Shown here piece after piece: positions 1 to 7,107 of a stretch of 64,000 nucleotides of DNA. Position numbers and translations under genes: made by a program. The stretch's first letter is position 1. Each line of letters starts with the position of its first letter. Source of the DNA: an uncultured Acetatifactor sp. (GTDB lineage: Bacteria > Bacillota > Clostridia > Lachnospirales > Lachnospiraceae); NCBI GenBank assembly GCA_910579755.1, contig CAJTVB010000013.1, forward strand, positions 39,876 to 103,875, given 5' to 3'. Below the pieces are notes generated by a model. That model saw nothing but the letters and a program-made list of their open reading frames with translations, had not been told where the DNA came from and searched no databases.

Positions 1-2032
1 ACCCCGCTTCCGGACCCGGCCTCCAGCCGCTCTCCACATGGGCAAACTCCGCCACCCGGTCCCAGCTTACCAGAAATCCCGCTCCATGGGCACAAAATAC
101 GGAGTCCCCGGTGTTTTCCGCATCCCGCAAAGGATCATAGCCCATTTTGGACACCACCTCCTGCGCATTGTGGCAGGGCTCATAGCCCTTCAGCACACAG
201 GACAGCCTTCCTGTCCCTCTGGTATATGCATTTACCTCTCTTTGATAATCCTTCAGCGCCGCCGCAGGCACGCTGCCCGACAAAATGCACATATCCTGCT
301 GCATCACAGGATCCTCAAAGCTGCCGCACATCCTCCGGATATCCGTCATGGCCCGCCCCAGATGCTTAGAGGGCACTTCAAGAGTGAAGGAAAGCACCGG
401 CTCCAGCAACACACTGTCACATTGCATCAGTCCCTGACGCAGTGCCCGGTAGGTAGCCTGACGAAAGTCACCTCCCTCGGTATGCTTATTGTGCGCCCGG
501 CCCGTCAGCAGAGTAATCTTCATATCTGTTATGGGAGAACCCGTCAGCACTCCCAGATGTGTCTTTTCCTCCAGGTGGGTCAGGATCAGCCTCTGCCAGT
601 TCCGGTCCAGCACATCCTCACTGCAGGCCGAATGAAACTGCAGACCGCTGCCCGGCTCTCCCGGCTCCAACAGCAGATGCACCTCCGCATAATGGCGAAG
701 AGGCTCAAAATGCCCGATTCCCTCCGCGCTGGAAGCAATGGTCTCCTTATACAAAATACTTCCGTCCGCAAATTCAGCCTCCAGCCCAAACCGGTCCCGG
801 AGCTGACGCTTCAAAATTTCAATCTGCACCTCTCCCATCACCTGCGCATGGATCCTTCGGGAAGCCTCCCTCCATACCACATGAAGCTGAGGCTCCTCCT
901 CTTCCAGCTGGCGCAGCTGTCCCAAAACCTTTACCACATCCGCACCCTCCGGAAGCTCCAACCGGTAGGTCAGCACCGGCGAAAGCACCGGCAGACTGTT
1001 TTCACTCTCCGCTCCCAGCCCCTGGCCTGCAAAAGTCCTGTCAAGCCCTGTCACCGCGCAGATCTCCCCGGCCTGAGCCTGCTCCGCCAGTTTAAAGACA
1101 GATCCATCATATATTCGCAGCTGATCCGGCTTTTCCTCCCAGATCTCCTCACCGGGTCCCGCACTGCAGCAATTGCTCACCGGCATCTTCACCCGAAGCA
1201 CTCCTCCTGTCACCTTCAGGTGGGTTAGCCGGTTTCCGTTGGCATCCCGGGAAATCTTATATACCCTTGCACCGAACCGGTCCGGATACTCTTTTTGCAT
1301 AGAATACCCGGCCAGTCCGTCCAAAAGCTCCTCCACCCCCTCAAGCCGCAGAGCGGAACCGAAATAGCAGGGAAAAACATTCCGCCGGGCCACAGCCCGG
1401 GCAATGGAAGCCTCCTTCAGGCCGCCGGTCTCCAGATACTCTTCCAGCAGCCCTTCGTCGCACATGGACAGCCCCTCCAGAAACTCTTCCGAAAAGCCTT
1501 CCTGCGCCTGCATCCGCCCGCGCCCCTCAGCCGCCGGCCCGAATTCCAGACAATTATCGTCCAGCCTGGTCTTAAGCTCCCGCAAAAGCTTCTCCTTCTC
1601 CGCCCCTGGCTGATCCATCTTATTTACAAAAAGGAACACCGGGATCCGGTAGGTTTTCAGAAGCCGCCACAACGTCCGCGTATGTGCCTGGACACCGTCG
1701 GAGCCGCTGATCACCAGCAGACAGTAATCCAGGGCCTGCAGCGTCCTTTCCGTCTCGGCACAAAAATCCACATGTCCCGGCGTGTCCAGCAGGGTTATAT
1801 CCAGTCCCCTCCAGCAAATCCTGGCCTGTTTGGAAAAAATGGTGATCCCTCTCTCCCTCTCCATGGCAAAATGATCCAGAAAGGCATCCTTGTGATCTAC
1901 TCTCCCCAGCTTCCGCAAAGCGCCTCCGGTATAAAGAAGGGCCTCTGAAAGCGTGGTCTTTCCTGCGTCTACGTGGGCCAGCAGGCCGACACTGATATGC
2001 TTTTTTTCTCTTCCCGGCTCCTGCGCCCCCAT
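1..2032 (-). CDS. TetM-like translation factor GTPase (3' end outside window)
   Basis: The reverse strand reads an open frame of 677 codons that runs off the left edge. The N-terminus carries all GTPase motifs: AHVDAGKTT (G1, about residues 19-27), RGITI (G2), DTPGH (G3) and NKMD (G4). EF-G/TetM-type domains follow, so the protein belongs to the elongation-factor-like ribosomal protection family (TetM/TetO/TetW relatives) that acts on ribosomes. The visible part is already longer than TetM (about 640 aa), so there is a C-terminal extension. The ATG at 2032 follows a GGAGG SD by 8 nt. It starts 19 nt after the Fur-family gene and appears to share its operon. Tetracycline resistance cannot be concluded: many Clostridia carry such chromosomal proteins without shown resistance. 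Confidence 0.85.
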   Translation of the reverse strand, partial: MGAQEPGREKKHISVGLLAHVDAGKTTLSEALLYTGGALRKLGRVDHKDAFLDHFAMERERGITIFSKQARICWRGLDITLLDTPGHVDFCAETERTLQALDYCLLVISGSDGVQAHTRTLWRLLKTYRIPVFLFVNKMDQPGAEKEKLLRELKTRLDDNCLEFGPAAEGRGRMQAQEGFSEEFLEGLSMCDEGLLEEYLETGGLKEASIARAVARRNVFPCYFGSALRLEGVEELLDGLAGYSMQKEYPDRFGARVYKISRDANGNRLTHLKVTGGVLRVKMPVSNCCSAGPGEEIWEEKPDQLRIYDGSVFKLAEQAQAGEICAVTGLDRTFAGQGLGAESENSLPVLSPVLTYRLELPEGADVVKVLGQLRQLEEEEPQLHVVWREASRRIHAQVMGEVQIEILKRQLRDRFGLEAEFADGSILYKETIASSAEGIGHFEPLRHYAEVHLLLEPGEPGSGLQFHSACSEDVLDRNWQRLILTHLEEKTHLGVLTGSPITDMKITLLTGRAHNKHTEGGDFRQATYRALRQGLMQCDSVLLEPVLSFTLEVPSKHLGRAMTDIRRMCGSFEDPVMQQDMCILSGSVPAAALKDYQREVNAYTRGTGRLSCVLKGYEPCHNAQEVVSKMGYDPLRDAENTGDSVFCAHGAGFLVSWDRVAEFAHVESGWRPGPEAG

Positions 2033-2051
2033 TAAAACGCCTCCATTCTCC

Positions 2052-2501
2052 TCAGCAATCCTTCTTCTCCCTGCACTCTGAGCAATAGCCGTACAGCTCC
2101 AGCCGATGGCCGGTAACCGTAAAATCTCCCGTGTCCTTCTCCAGCGAAATATGAGCAAAGGGACAGTGTGACAGAGGAATCCGTCTGTGGCACTCCAGGC
2201 ATACCGCATAATGGGTATGATTCTCCCTGATCAGCGAATAGGCGGCGGCCCCGTCCCGGGTCCAGACCGTTTTCTCCACCAGCCCCTTTTCTTCAAAAAC
2301 CGCCAGAATCCTGTAAATAGTGGAAGGTGCATACTCCGCTCCTCCCTCCCCTTTTTGAGCCAGCTGATAAATCTGTGCGGCGTTCAGCGGCTCCGCCGCC
2401 TGGGAGAGGATTTCATACACACGCTTTCTCTGTCTCGTCCATTTCAATCCCCGGGGGAATTCCGGGTTCATCTGTTCATCCTCTTTATTCATACCTGTCA
2501 T
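2052..2501 (-). CDS. Fur-family metal-responsive repressor
   Basis: 149 aa, the usual Fur/Zur/PerR length. An N-terminal winged helix (about residues 20-85, with APSTIYRIL in the recognition region) is followed by a dimerisation and metal domain with HTH at 95-97. CxxC pairs at C101/C104 and C140/C143 would hold the structural zinc. The gene starts 15 nt after the exporter gene and ends 19 nt before the TetM-like GTPase gene, so the three look like one transcript. A 37-bp palindrome at the operon promoter is a natural candidate for its own operator. The sequence does not tell which metal is sensed (Fe, Zn or Mn). Two alternative in-frame starts lie at residues 4 and 11; the first has AAGGAG upstream. 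Confidence 0.88.
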   Translation of the reverse strand: MTGMNKEDEQMNPEFPRGLKWTRQRKRVYEILSQAAEPLNAAQIYQLAQKGEGGAEYAPSTIYRILAVFEEKGLVEKTVWTRDGAAAYSLIRENHTHYAVCLECHRRIPLSHCPFAHISLEKDTGDFTVTGHRLELYGYCSECREKKDC

Positions 2502-2516
2502 TTTCTGCCGGACTCC

Positions 2517-3389
2517 TTATAAAATCCACTCTATCACAATTCCCGCCAAAACGCCAATACTATACAGCAGACCCAGGAGCTTTAAATTTTCTCTCCGATT
2601 GTGGTTTACCCTGAATAATACCAGCAGGCCGATTCCGCTTCCTGTGAGCAGACCGGCCATGGCGGCGCCGATTCCGATCACACCCTTCAGATAAAGCTGC
2701 GTAATCACTACAGAACCGGCACAATTGGGAAGCAGTCCTACTATTCCGGCCAGTATGGGGCCTGCCGCCGGATTGTTCAGAATCATGCTCTCCAACGCCT
2801 CTTCTCCCGCCCAAAACAAAATCAGGTTCAGCCCAAAAGTAATCAACAGGATAAAAAATGCGATCCGGGCCGTATGAACCAGCGCCGCACTCCAGATTCC
2901 TTTCTCACAGCGGCAATGCCCCTGCTCACAGAATTCGTGGATATGCTCCTGACCAGGCAGATCCCGTTCCTGCAGGCTTTGACCCTTCCTCTCCTTTTTC
3001 CTTCTTCCGAAAAGATCAATGGCCAGCCCTGCCCCCATGCCGATCAGAGCCTTTCCCAGCAGAATCTGCAAAATAAGCCCCACCGGCGCCTTCTCGGAAA
3101 TCAGCACCGGCAGCATCTCGTCTGAGGTAGACAGATAAATAGCGATCAGGGTGCCCCGGGTGATCACATGCCCCGCATAAAGATTGGAAGCCGCCGCAGA
3201 AAAGCCGCACTGGGGCACCGCCCCCAGCCCGGCTCCGATCACCGGGCCCAGCCGTCCCGCCCGCTTTACTAAAGCCTCCGTCCTTCCGCCGGCCCTGTGT
3301 TCCAGATATTCCATAGCCGCATAGGTCAAAAATAAAAAAGGAAGCAGCTTTGCCACATCCAGCAATGTATCCAAAATAACCTCTGACAT
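2517..3389 (-). CDS. Putative heavy-metal exporter, ArsP_2-type multi-TM protein
   Basis: 290-aa integral membrane protein made of two similar halves. Each half has a Pro/Cys motif in a membrane segment (VPQCGFSAAAS at residues 58-68 and LPNCAGSVV at 220-228), as expected for the family called putative 10-TM heavy-metal exporter or manganese/arsenic efflux protein. The central cytoplasmic loop is rich in metal ligands (H149, H151, C154, H158, C159, C161). This is the first gene of the operon with the Fur-family regulator and the TetM-like GTPase. It sits behind a TTGACA-17-TATTAT promoter overlapped by a palindromic operator, so metal-controlled expression is likely. The SD is AAAGGAAG just before ATG. 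The substrate is inferred only from the family. Confidence 0.78.
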   Translation of the reverse strand: MSEVILDTLLDVAKLLPFLFLTYAAMEYLEHRAGGRTEALVKRAGRLGPVIGAGLGAVPQCGFSAAASNLYAGHVITRGTLIAIYLSTSDEMLPVLISEKAPVGLILQILLGKALIGMGAGLAIDLFGRRKKERKGQSLQERDLPGQEHIHEFCEQGHCRCEKGIWSAALVHTARIAFFILLITFGLNLILFWAGEEALESMILNNPAAGPILAGIVGLLPNCAGSVVITQLYLKGVIGIGAAMAGLLTGSGIGLLVLFRVNHNRRENLKLLGLLYSIGVLAGIVIEWIL

Positions 3390-3441
3390 ATTCTTCCTTT
3401 CAGCCCGTCCCTTATATGACGATCAACATAGTCAAAAATAT

Positions 3442-3478
3442 ATTCCAGATGCAAATGCGACTCATTTGCATCTGGAAT
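3442..3478 (-). promoter_or_regulatory. Palindromic operator, Fur-family candidate
   Basis: Perfect inverted repeat with 16-bp arms (3442-3457 and 3463-3478) around a 5-nt centre. The core half-site is TGCAAATG. It begins just downstream of the minus-strand -10 box, covering the expected transcription start, so a bound repressor would block the exporter-Fur-GTPase operon. Assignment to the adjacent Fur-family protein is inference from position and symmetry. Confidence 0.7.
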
Positions 3479-3481
3479 GTT

Positions 3482-3510
3482 ATAATACTTCCCGGACACG
3501 CTTTTGTCAA
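3482..3510 (-). promoter_or_regulatory. SigA promoter of the exporter-Fur-GTPase operon
   Basis: Minus strand: TTGACA at 3510-3505, 17-nt spacer, TATTAT at 3487-3482. This is close to consensus, and the palindromic operator follows directly. Confidence 0.8.
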
Positions 3511-3521
3511 GCCCTGTTTTA

Positions 3522-3571
3522 CAAAAAAACACCCCGCTGCGAAACGAATGCTTCGTAACGGGGTGTTTTTT
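3522..3571 (-). terminator. Rho-independent terminator of the secreted repeat protein gene, possibly bidirectional
   Basis: Stem CACCCCG (3530-3536) with CGGGGTG (3559-3565), extended by A-run and T-run flanks and holding a smaller inner hairpin. The flanking A and T runs give a U-tract in both directions. It separates the secreted-protein gene from the exporter promoter. Confidence 0.85.
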
Positions 3572-3606
3572 ATAAAACTTTAGCAGGGTTTAAGAGCAAA
3601 CTGGGC

Positions 3607-5031
3607 TTACTGCACATAAGCAAAAAATGTTTCGCCCACCGAATAAATCTTAACCTGGCTGGTCACGTTTCTGTCCATACGAAGTCCGCAACCATCGCAG
3701 TTTCCGTCTCCATTGGCGTCAGCACAATTCACATCGCCGCTGGGAGCACCTACAACTGTGATCTCATTGCAGTCCTTGCAGTGAGTAACCTGATAGGACT
3801 GATGAGTCATAGCTGTATTCCTCAGATAAGTATCTGCATAAGCAGTTACTGTCTTTGTAGCATGAGGAATCATAGGCAGATCCACATATACTTCCTTACC
3901 GCAGGTATCGCAGTGACCGTATGCCTGGCCCTTTGTGGTGCAGGTAGCTGCCTTTACAACATTAGGCTGTCCAGCCATCTTGTGATCCAGAGGAGCACGA
4001 TCCTTCTTCTCTGTATATTTGTGGCAATTCTTGCACTGATAAATATCATAGCCACGATCCTCCAGCTTACAGCTCTTGGAACCTACAGACTTAATGGGAT
4101 TGGGATCCAGCTCATGCTTAAGCTTCGGAACCACCTGGTCAACGTGCTGACCGCATCTGGTACAGGTATACCGCATCAGTCCGTCGTCAGTACAGGTTGC
4201 ATGCTTAATATACATATTGCCGGTTTCCGGAGCAACATGCTGAGCCGGAAGAGTTTCTCTCCATATTACATCGCAATATACTTCATGACCATCCACTATC
4301 ACAGGCTCGGTTCCGATCCAGTTGCCGTCGGCATCATATTTGTTCTTCAAAAGTTTTTCTTTGCAAAGCCATTCCCTGTAACCTGCTTCTGTACAAGTAG
4401 GATTTAATTCGCTCTTCAACTCCCCTTTGCTGTGTGACACATGATCTGTAGGTTGCTCAGTTGCAGGAGGTGTTGTAGGCTGCTCAGTTGCAGGGGGTGT
4501 TGTAGGAGGCGTTGTAGGCTTGCTTCCAGAATTGTTCTTTACTGCAGGCGCTGCTGTCTGAATGCTTCCGCCGGGTCTGCCTTCCTTTCTGCCGTAGTCA
4601 ATGTAGTGCTGCGCGATCGCTGCATAATCTTCACCGAAAGCCGCCTTCACATCAGGATTCTTGCTTGCATAATCGGCCAGATCAAACAGAACGCCCGTCA
4701 TCCTCTTTTCTTTAATTCCATAGGTAAGAAAATGATCTACATAGGCATCCCAGTCGTCACCGAAAGCCGCATTCAGATCCGCATATGCATTACGGTAAGC
4801 CACGACATCAAGAATCGGGCTCATGGTACGTCCTTCCTTGGCACCATTCGTCAGGAAGTGCTCCAGAAGCGCCTCCTCGTTTGTTCCGTAAGCAGCCTTC
4901 AGATCGCTGTACTGTCCGGCATAATAGCTGGCATCAAACACATCTTCTACGCCTGCAGCAGATACGCTCAAAGCGCTGCCTGCCAACAGAGCAACTGCCA
5001 ACGAAAATGCCAAAAACTTTTTCCTTTTCAT
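3607..5031 (-). CDS. Secreted protein with three 50-aa repeats, Thr/Pro linker and Cys-pair modules
   Basis: The start at 5031 (MKRKKFLAFSLAVALLAGSA) gives a classic signal peptide and follows an AGGAAGAGG SD; the frame is open 30 codons further upstream but has no SD there. The mature protein begins with three repeats of roughly 45-50 aa of the form Y...PDL/DLKAAFG..(E/D)..A...HF...G.KEGR, seen in many clostridial surface proteins. A TTPPATEQP-type linker follows, then several modules with C-x-D/E-x-G...C-x-x-C spacing (CTDDGLMRYTCTRC, CTTKGQAYGHCDTC). Near the C-terminus, residues like DANGDGNCDGCG resemble a dockerin or Ca-binding loop. There is no LPxTG or membrane anchor. The function is unknown; a cell-surface or matrix role is an inference. 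It is monocistronic, with its own terminator. Confidence 0.8.
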   Translation of the reverse strand: MKRKKFLAFSLAVALLAGSALSVSAAGVEDVFDASYYAGQYSDLKAAYGTNEEALLEHFLTNGAKEGRTMSPILDVVAYRNAYADLNAAFGDDWDAYVDHFLTYGIKEKRMTGVLFDLADYASKNPDVKAAFGEDYAAIAQHYIDYGRKEGRPGGSIQTAAPAVKNNSGSKPTTPPTTPPATEQPTTPPATEQPTDHVSHSKGELKSELNPTCTEAGYREWLCKEKLLKNKYDADGNWIGTEPVIVDGHEVYCDVIWRETLPAQHVAPETGNMYIKHATCTDDGLMRYTCTRCGQHVDQVVPKLKHELDPNPIKSVGSKSCKLEDRGYDIYQCKNCHKYTEKKDRAPLDHKMAGQPNVVKAATCTTKGQAYGHCDTCGKEVYVDLPMIPHATKTVTAYADTYLRNTAMTHQSYQVTHCKDCNEITVVGAPSGDVNCADANGDGNCDGCGLRMDRNVTSQVKIYSVGETFFAYVQ

Positions 5032-5250
5032 TATTCGTCCTCTTCCTTTCTTCAAAGAATGGTAATTATGTATTTGTGAATCGTTCCCTGCCAAAGCCGC
5101 TTCACGATCATATAATAACATCTATTGTTGTAATTTGCAAGGGGTTTTATTCGCTATTGGCGAATTTTTTTCATCTTTCGATAATCCGAATAAAACAGAT
5201 AATGCGATAAAATATAAATGAATACGATAAAAAAGGAGGAAATGGGAAAC

Positions 5251-5598
5251 ATGGATGCTAACGACCTGAGGTTAGCCGTCGGCGAAAGGGTTCGCAATTA
5301 CCGTATGTCAAATCACTGCACACAGGCATACTTTGCAGAAATGATTGATATCTCTGTAAATTTCCTATCCGAAATTGAAAACGGTAAAAAAGGAATGTCC
5401 CAGGAAACGCTTTATAAACTCTGTGAGCATTTCGATCTTTCCGCAGATTACATCCTTTTTGGGAAAACCGTTCCACAGAGCGAATCCGAATCTACGAAAC
5501 GCATTTCCGAAGTAGCCCAGACCCTGAACGATGCCGAATTAAATACTCTGATTGATTTTCTGGTCTCTCTGCGCAAATTGCGAAGCTTTTCAATATAA
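5251..5598 (+). CDS. XRE-family helix-turn-helix regulator
   Basis: 115-aa protein. Residues about 5-65 form an XRE/Cro-type HTH (GERVRNYRMSNHCTQAYFAE, then ISVNFLSEIENGKKGMSQETL), with a short polar tail and no ligand domain. Single-HTH proteins of this size usually control a neighbouring gene or themselves. The start at 5251 (MDANDL) lies 11 nt after AGGAGG. Upstream ATGs at 5218 and 5242 are open but would place the SD inside the gene or only 2 nt away. It is divergent from the secreted repeat protein, whose upstream region it shares, so that gene is a possible target. Confidence 0.8.
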   Translation: MDANDLRLAVGERVRNYRMSNHCTQAYFAEMIDISVNFLSEIENGKKGMSQETLYKLCEHFDLSADYILFGKTVPQSESESTKRISEVAQTLNDAELNTLIDFLVSLRKLRSFSI

Positions 5599-5623
5599 AA
5601 GCAATATAAAAGCAATATAAAAG
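5591..5623 (+). repeat. Three tandem copies of an 11-bp unit
   Basis: CAATATAAAAG occurs three times head to tail (5591, 5602, 5613). The first copy holds the stop codon of the XRE gene. This looks like replication-slippage repeats; no function is evident. Confidence 0.9.
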
Positions 5624-5640
5624 CCTGCAGGAAATAATTC

Positions 5641-5670
5641 TTGACAGCCCCATTCCTTATGCCGTATAGT
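5641..5670 (+). promoter_or_regulatory. SigA promoter of the TPP riboswitch-thiT transcript
   Basis: TTGACA at 5641-5646, 18-nt spacer, TATAGT at 5665-5670. Transcription would start about 10 nt before the aptamer. Confidence 0.75.
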
Positions 5671-5683
5671 AGCTTTTGAATAT

Positions 5684-5780
5684 AGCAACCGCTAGGGGAG
5701 CACATCGCTGAGATTGAAACAGCATCCTGCTGTTTTCTGACCCTCACTACTTGAACCGGGTAATACCGGCGTAAGGAAGC
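5684..5780 (+). ncRNA. TPP (THI-box) riboswitch aptamer
   Basis: The conserved elements occur in order: AGGGGAGC, GCTGAGATTG, an optional P3a hairpin (AACAGCATCCTGCTGTT), TGACCCT, then GAACCGGGTAATACCGGCGTAAGG. This matches the thiamine pyrophosphate riboswitch consensus. It lies 135 nt upstream of a thiamine transporter gene, the expected target. The region from 5781 to 5884 is the expression platform. Confidence 0.95.
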
Positions 5781-5884
5781 AATGCAGTATATTCTGTCCG
5801 CGGAAAGCGCATATAACACAGGCGTTATGGTTTGTGGTATCCTTTGGGTTTCTTCCGGCGTATGGAATTTCTGCCGATGTCGTC

Positions 5885-5915
5885 CCTCCTAAGCCACACT
5901 TAAGGAGGTTTTTTT
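5885..5915 (+). terminator. Riboswitch terminator that contains the thiT Shine-Dalgarno
   Basis: CCTCCT-AAG (5885-5893) pairs with CTT-AAGGAGG (5899-5908), leaving one bulged A and a CCACA loop. Seven T residues follow, then ATG at once at 5916. The AAGGAGG strand is the SD of thiT, so this one hairpin could both end transcription and hide the ribosome binding site. Confidence 0.8.
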
Positions 5916-6470
5916 ATGAGCAAAAATGTCTTTACTGTCAAAAAGCTGGTTTTCTGTGCCATGGCCATCGCCCTTGCCACGGTGATCTGTGCGGCAATCA
6001 AGCTGCCTTCTCTGCCCAATGGAGGCTCCGTCACCCTGTTTTCCATGCTGATCATCTGCCTGGCCGGTTACTGGTACGGCCCCGTCCCGGGATTGATCTG
6101 TGCCGTGGCTTTCGGTATCCTGCAGTTTATCGTCGGCCCTTATTTCGTCCATCCTCTCCAGGTGCTGCTGGATTATCCCCTGGCCTTTGGCGCCCTGGGA
6201 CTGTCAGGCTTTTTCTCCAATAAAAAGCATGGACTCCTGCTGGGCTACATAGCGGGAGTCCTGGGACGTTTTATTTTTCATGAAATTTCGGGATTTATTT
6301 TCTACACGGAATATGTGGGAAATGTTGAAGGGAATCTGTTGGCAATTCTGGCCTCAACGGTCTATAACCTGAGCTATCTTCTGCCGGAGATGATCATCAC
6401 CCTTATCCTGCTGGCCCTTCCCCCTGTGGAAAAAGCCATGGCCAGAGTCAAATCAATGGCACAGGCATAA
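5916..6470 (+). CDS. thiT: ThiT, thiamine-specific S component of an ECF transporter
   Basis: 184-aa hydrophobic protein with about six membrane segments. It has the ThiT family signatures LPNGGSVTLFSML (about residues 33-45), GYWYGPVPGL and HPLQVLLDYPLAFGALGL. S components bind thiamine in the membrane and work with the shared EcfA/A'/T energising module, which is not encoded here. A TPP riboswitch precedes it, so expression should fall when thiamine pyrophosphate is plentiful. SD AAGGAGG lies 7 nt before ATG, inside the terminator stem. It is monocistronic and followed by a strong terminator. Confidence 0.95.
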   Translation: MSKNVFTVKKLVFCAMAIALATVICAAIKLPSLPNGGSVTLFSMLIICLAGYWYGPVPGLICAVAFGILQFIVGPYFVHPLQVLLDYPLAFGALGLSGFFSNKKHGLLLGYIAGVLGRFIFHEISGFIFYTEYVGNVEGNLLAILASTVYNLSYLLPEMIITLILLALPPVEKAMARVKSMAQA

Positions 6471-6483
6471 ACGATATATTTGG

Positions 6484-6519
6484 GGCCGGCCTTCCTTCCG
6501 GAAAGCCGGCCTCTCTTTT
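6484..6519 (+). terminator. Terminator of thiT
   Basis: GGCCGGC (6484-6490) pairs with GCCGGCC (6505-6511), followed by TCTCTTTT. It lies between the convergent thiT and acetyltransferase genes. Confidence 0.8.
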
Positions 6520-6520
6520 A

Positions 6521-7078
6521 CTATTTTCTGATCCAGTATCCGTCGTAAGCATAGCCTGTCTTTCCAATCAGCAAATGCTCTGACCTGACAAACCCGGCTC
6601 TGGAAACGGCTTTCATTCTTTCTACTGCATATATGGGAACCTTGGTTATGGCTGCGTCACAGCCCAGCATTTCCGGTATTTGAGGTGCTATAAGCGTACA
6701 AATATCATATAACACATCTTCTTTCTCATAGTCGCTTCGCACATCAACCCTTAAAATCCCCATATGATTAAACGGATCCTCAGAAATCCTTAAGCATAAT
6801 TCGACGGTTCCGATTACCGCTGATGCCTCTTTGTCAACAATGGAAAGCCTCACAAACCAGCCGTTTTCATATGACAGCTTCCAAAAGTCCAGCGCTTCTC
6901 TCATTCTTTCGCCGGTTGCATAATAAAAATTGTCTCCGTCACAATTATCGCTGTTGAAAAACGGAAGAGCATTTTTATCGCTGTAAACCTTCAGCAAATC
7001 GTCACAATCCTGATTCTGAACCGGTCTTAATATAAATCTGCCGCTTTCCAGCACAGGACATTCCTCATAAATGTTCAA
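6521..7078 (-). CDS. GNAT-family N-acetyltransferase (RimJ/RimL-like)
   Basis: 185 aa. The opening LESGRFILRPVQNQDCDDLL and the later VIGTVELCLR and HMGILRVDVRSDYEKEDVL follow the pattern of GNAT acetyltransferases, which move an acetyl group from acetyl-CoA to an amine; the C-terminal FVRSEHLL part fits the same fold. The acetyl-CoA loop (usual Q/RxxGxG/A) is poorly conserved here. The substrate is unknown. The gene sits 29 nt downstream of valS on the same strand, so it may be read through from the valS transcript. It converges with thiT. Confidence 0.7.
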   Translation of the reverse strand: MNIYEECPVLESGRFILRPVQNQDCDDLLKVYSDKNALPFFNSDNCDGDNFYYATGERMREALDFWKLSYENGWFVRLSIVDKEASAVIGTVELCLRISEDPFNHMGILRVDVRSDYEKEDVLYDICTLIAPQIPEMLGCDAAITKVPIYAVERMKAVSRAGFVRSEHLLIGKTGYAYDGYWIRK

Positions 7079-7107
7079 GTTTATTCCCTCCTTCCGATCC
7101 GGCCTCC

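Noticed and set aside
1..2032. Calling the left-edge gene a tetracycline-resistance determinant
   Set aside because: The family includes many chromosomal proteins without shown resistance, and the C-terminus is not visible.
4441..4530. Short DNA repeats that could suggest a CRISPR or satellite
   Set aside because: They encode the TTPPATEQP-type linker in the secreted protein; units are 27-30 nt, imperfect and without spacers.
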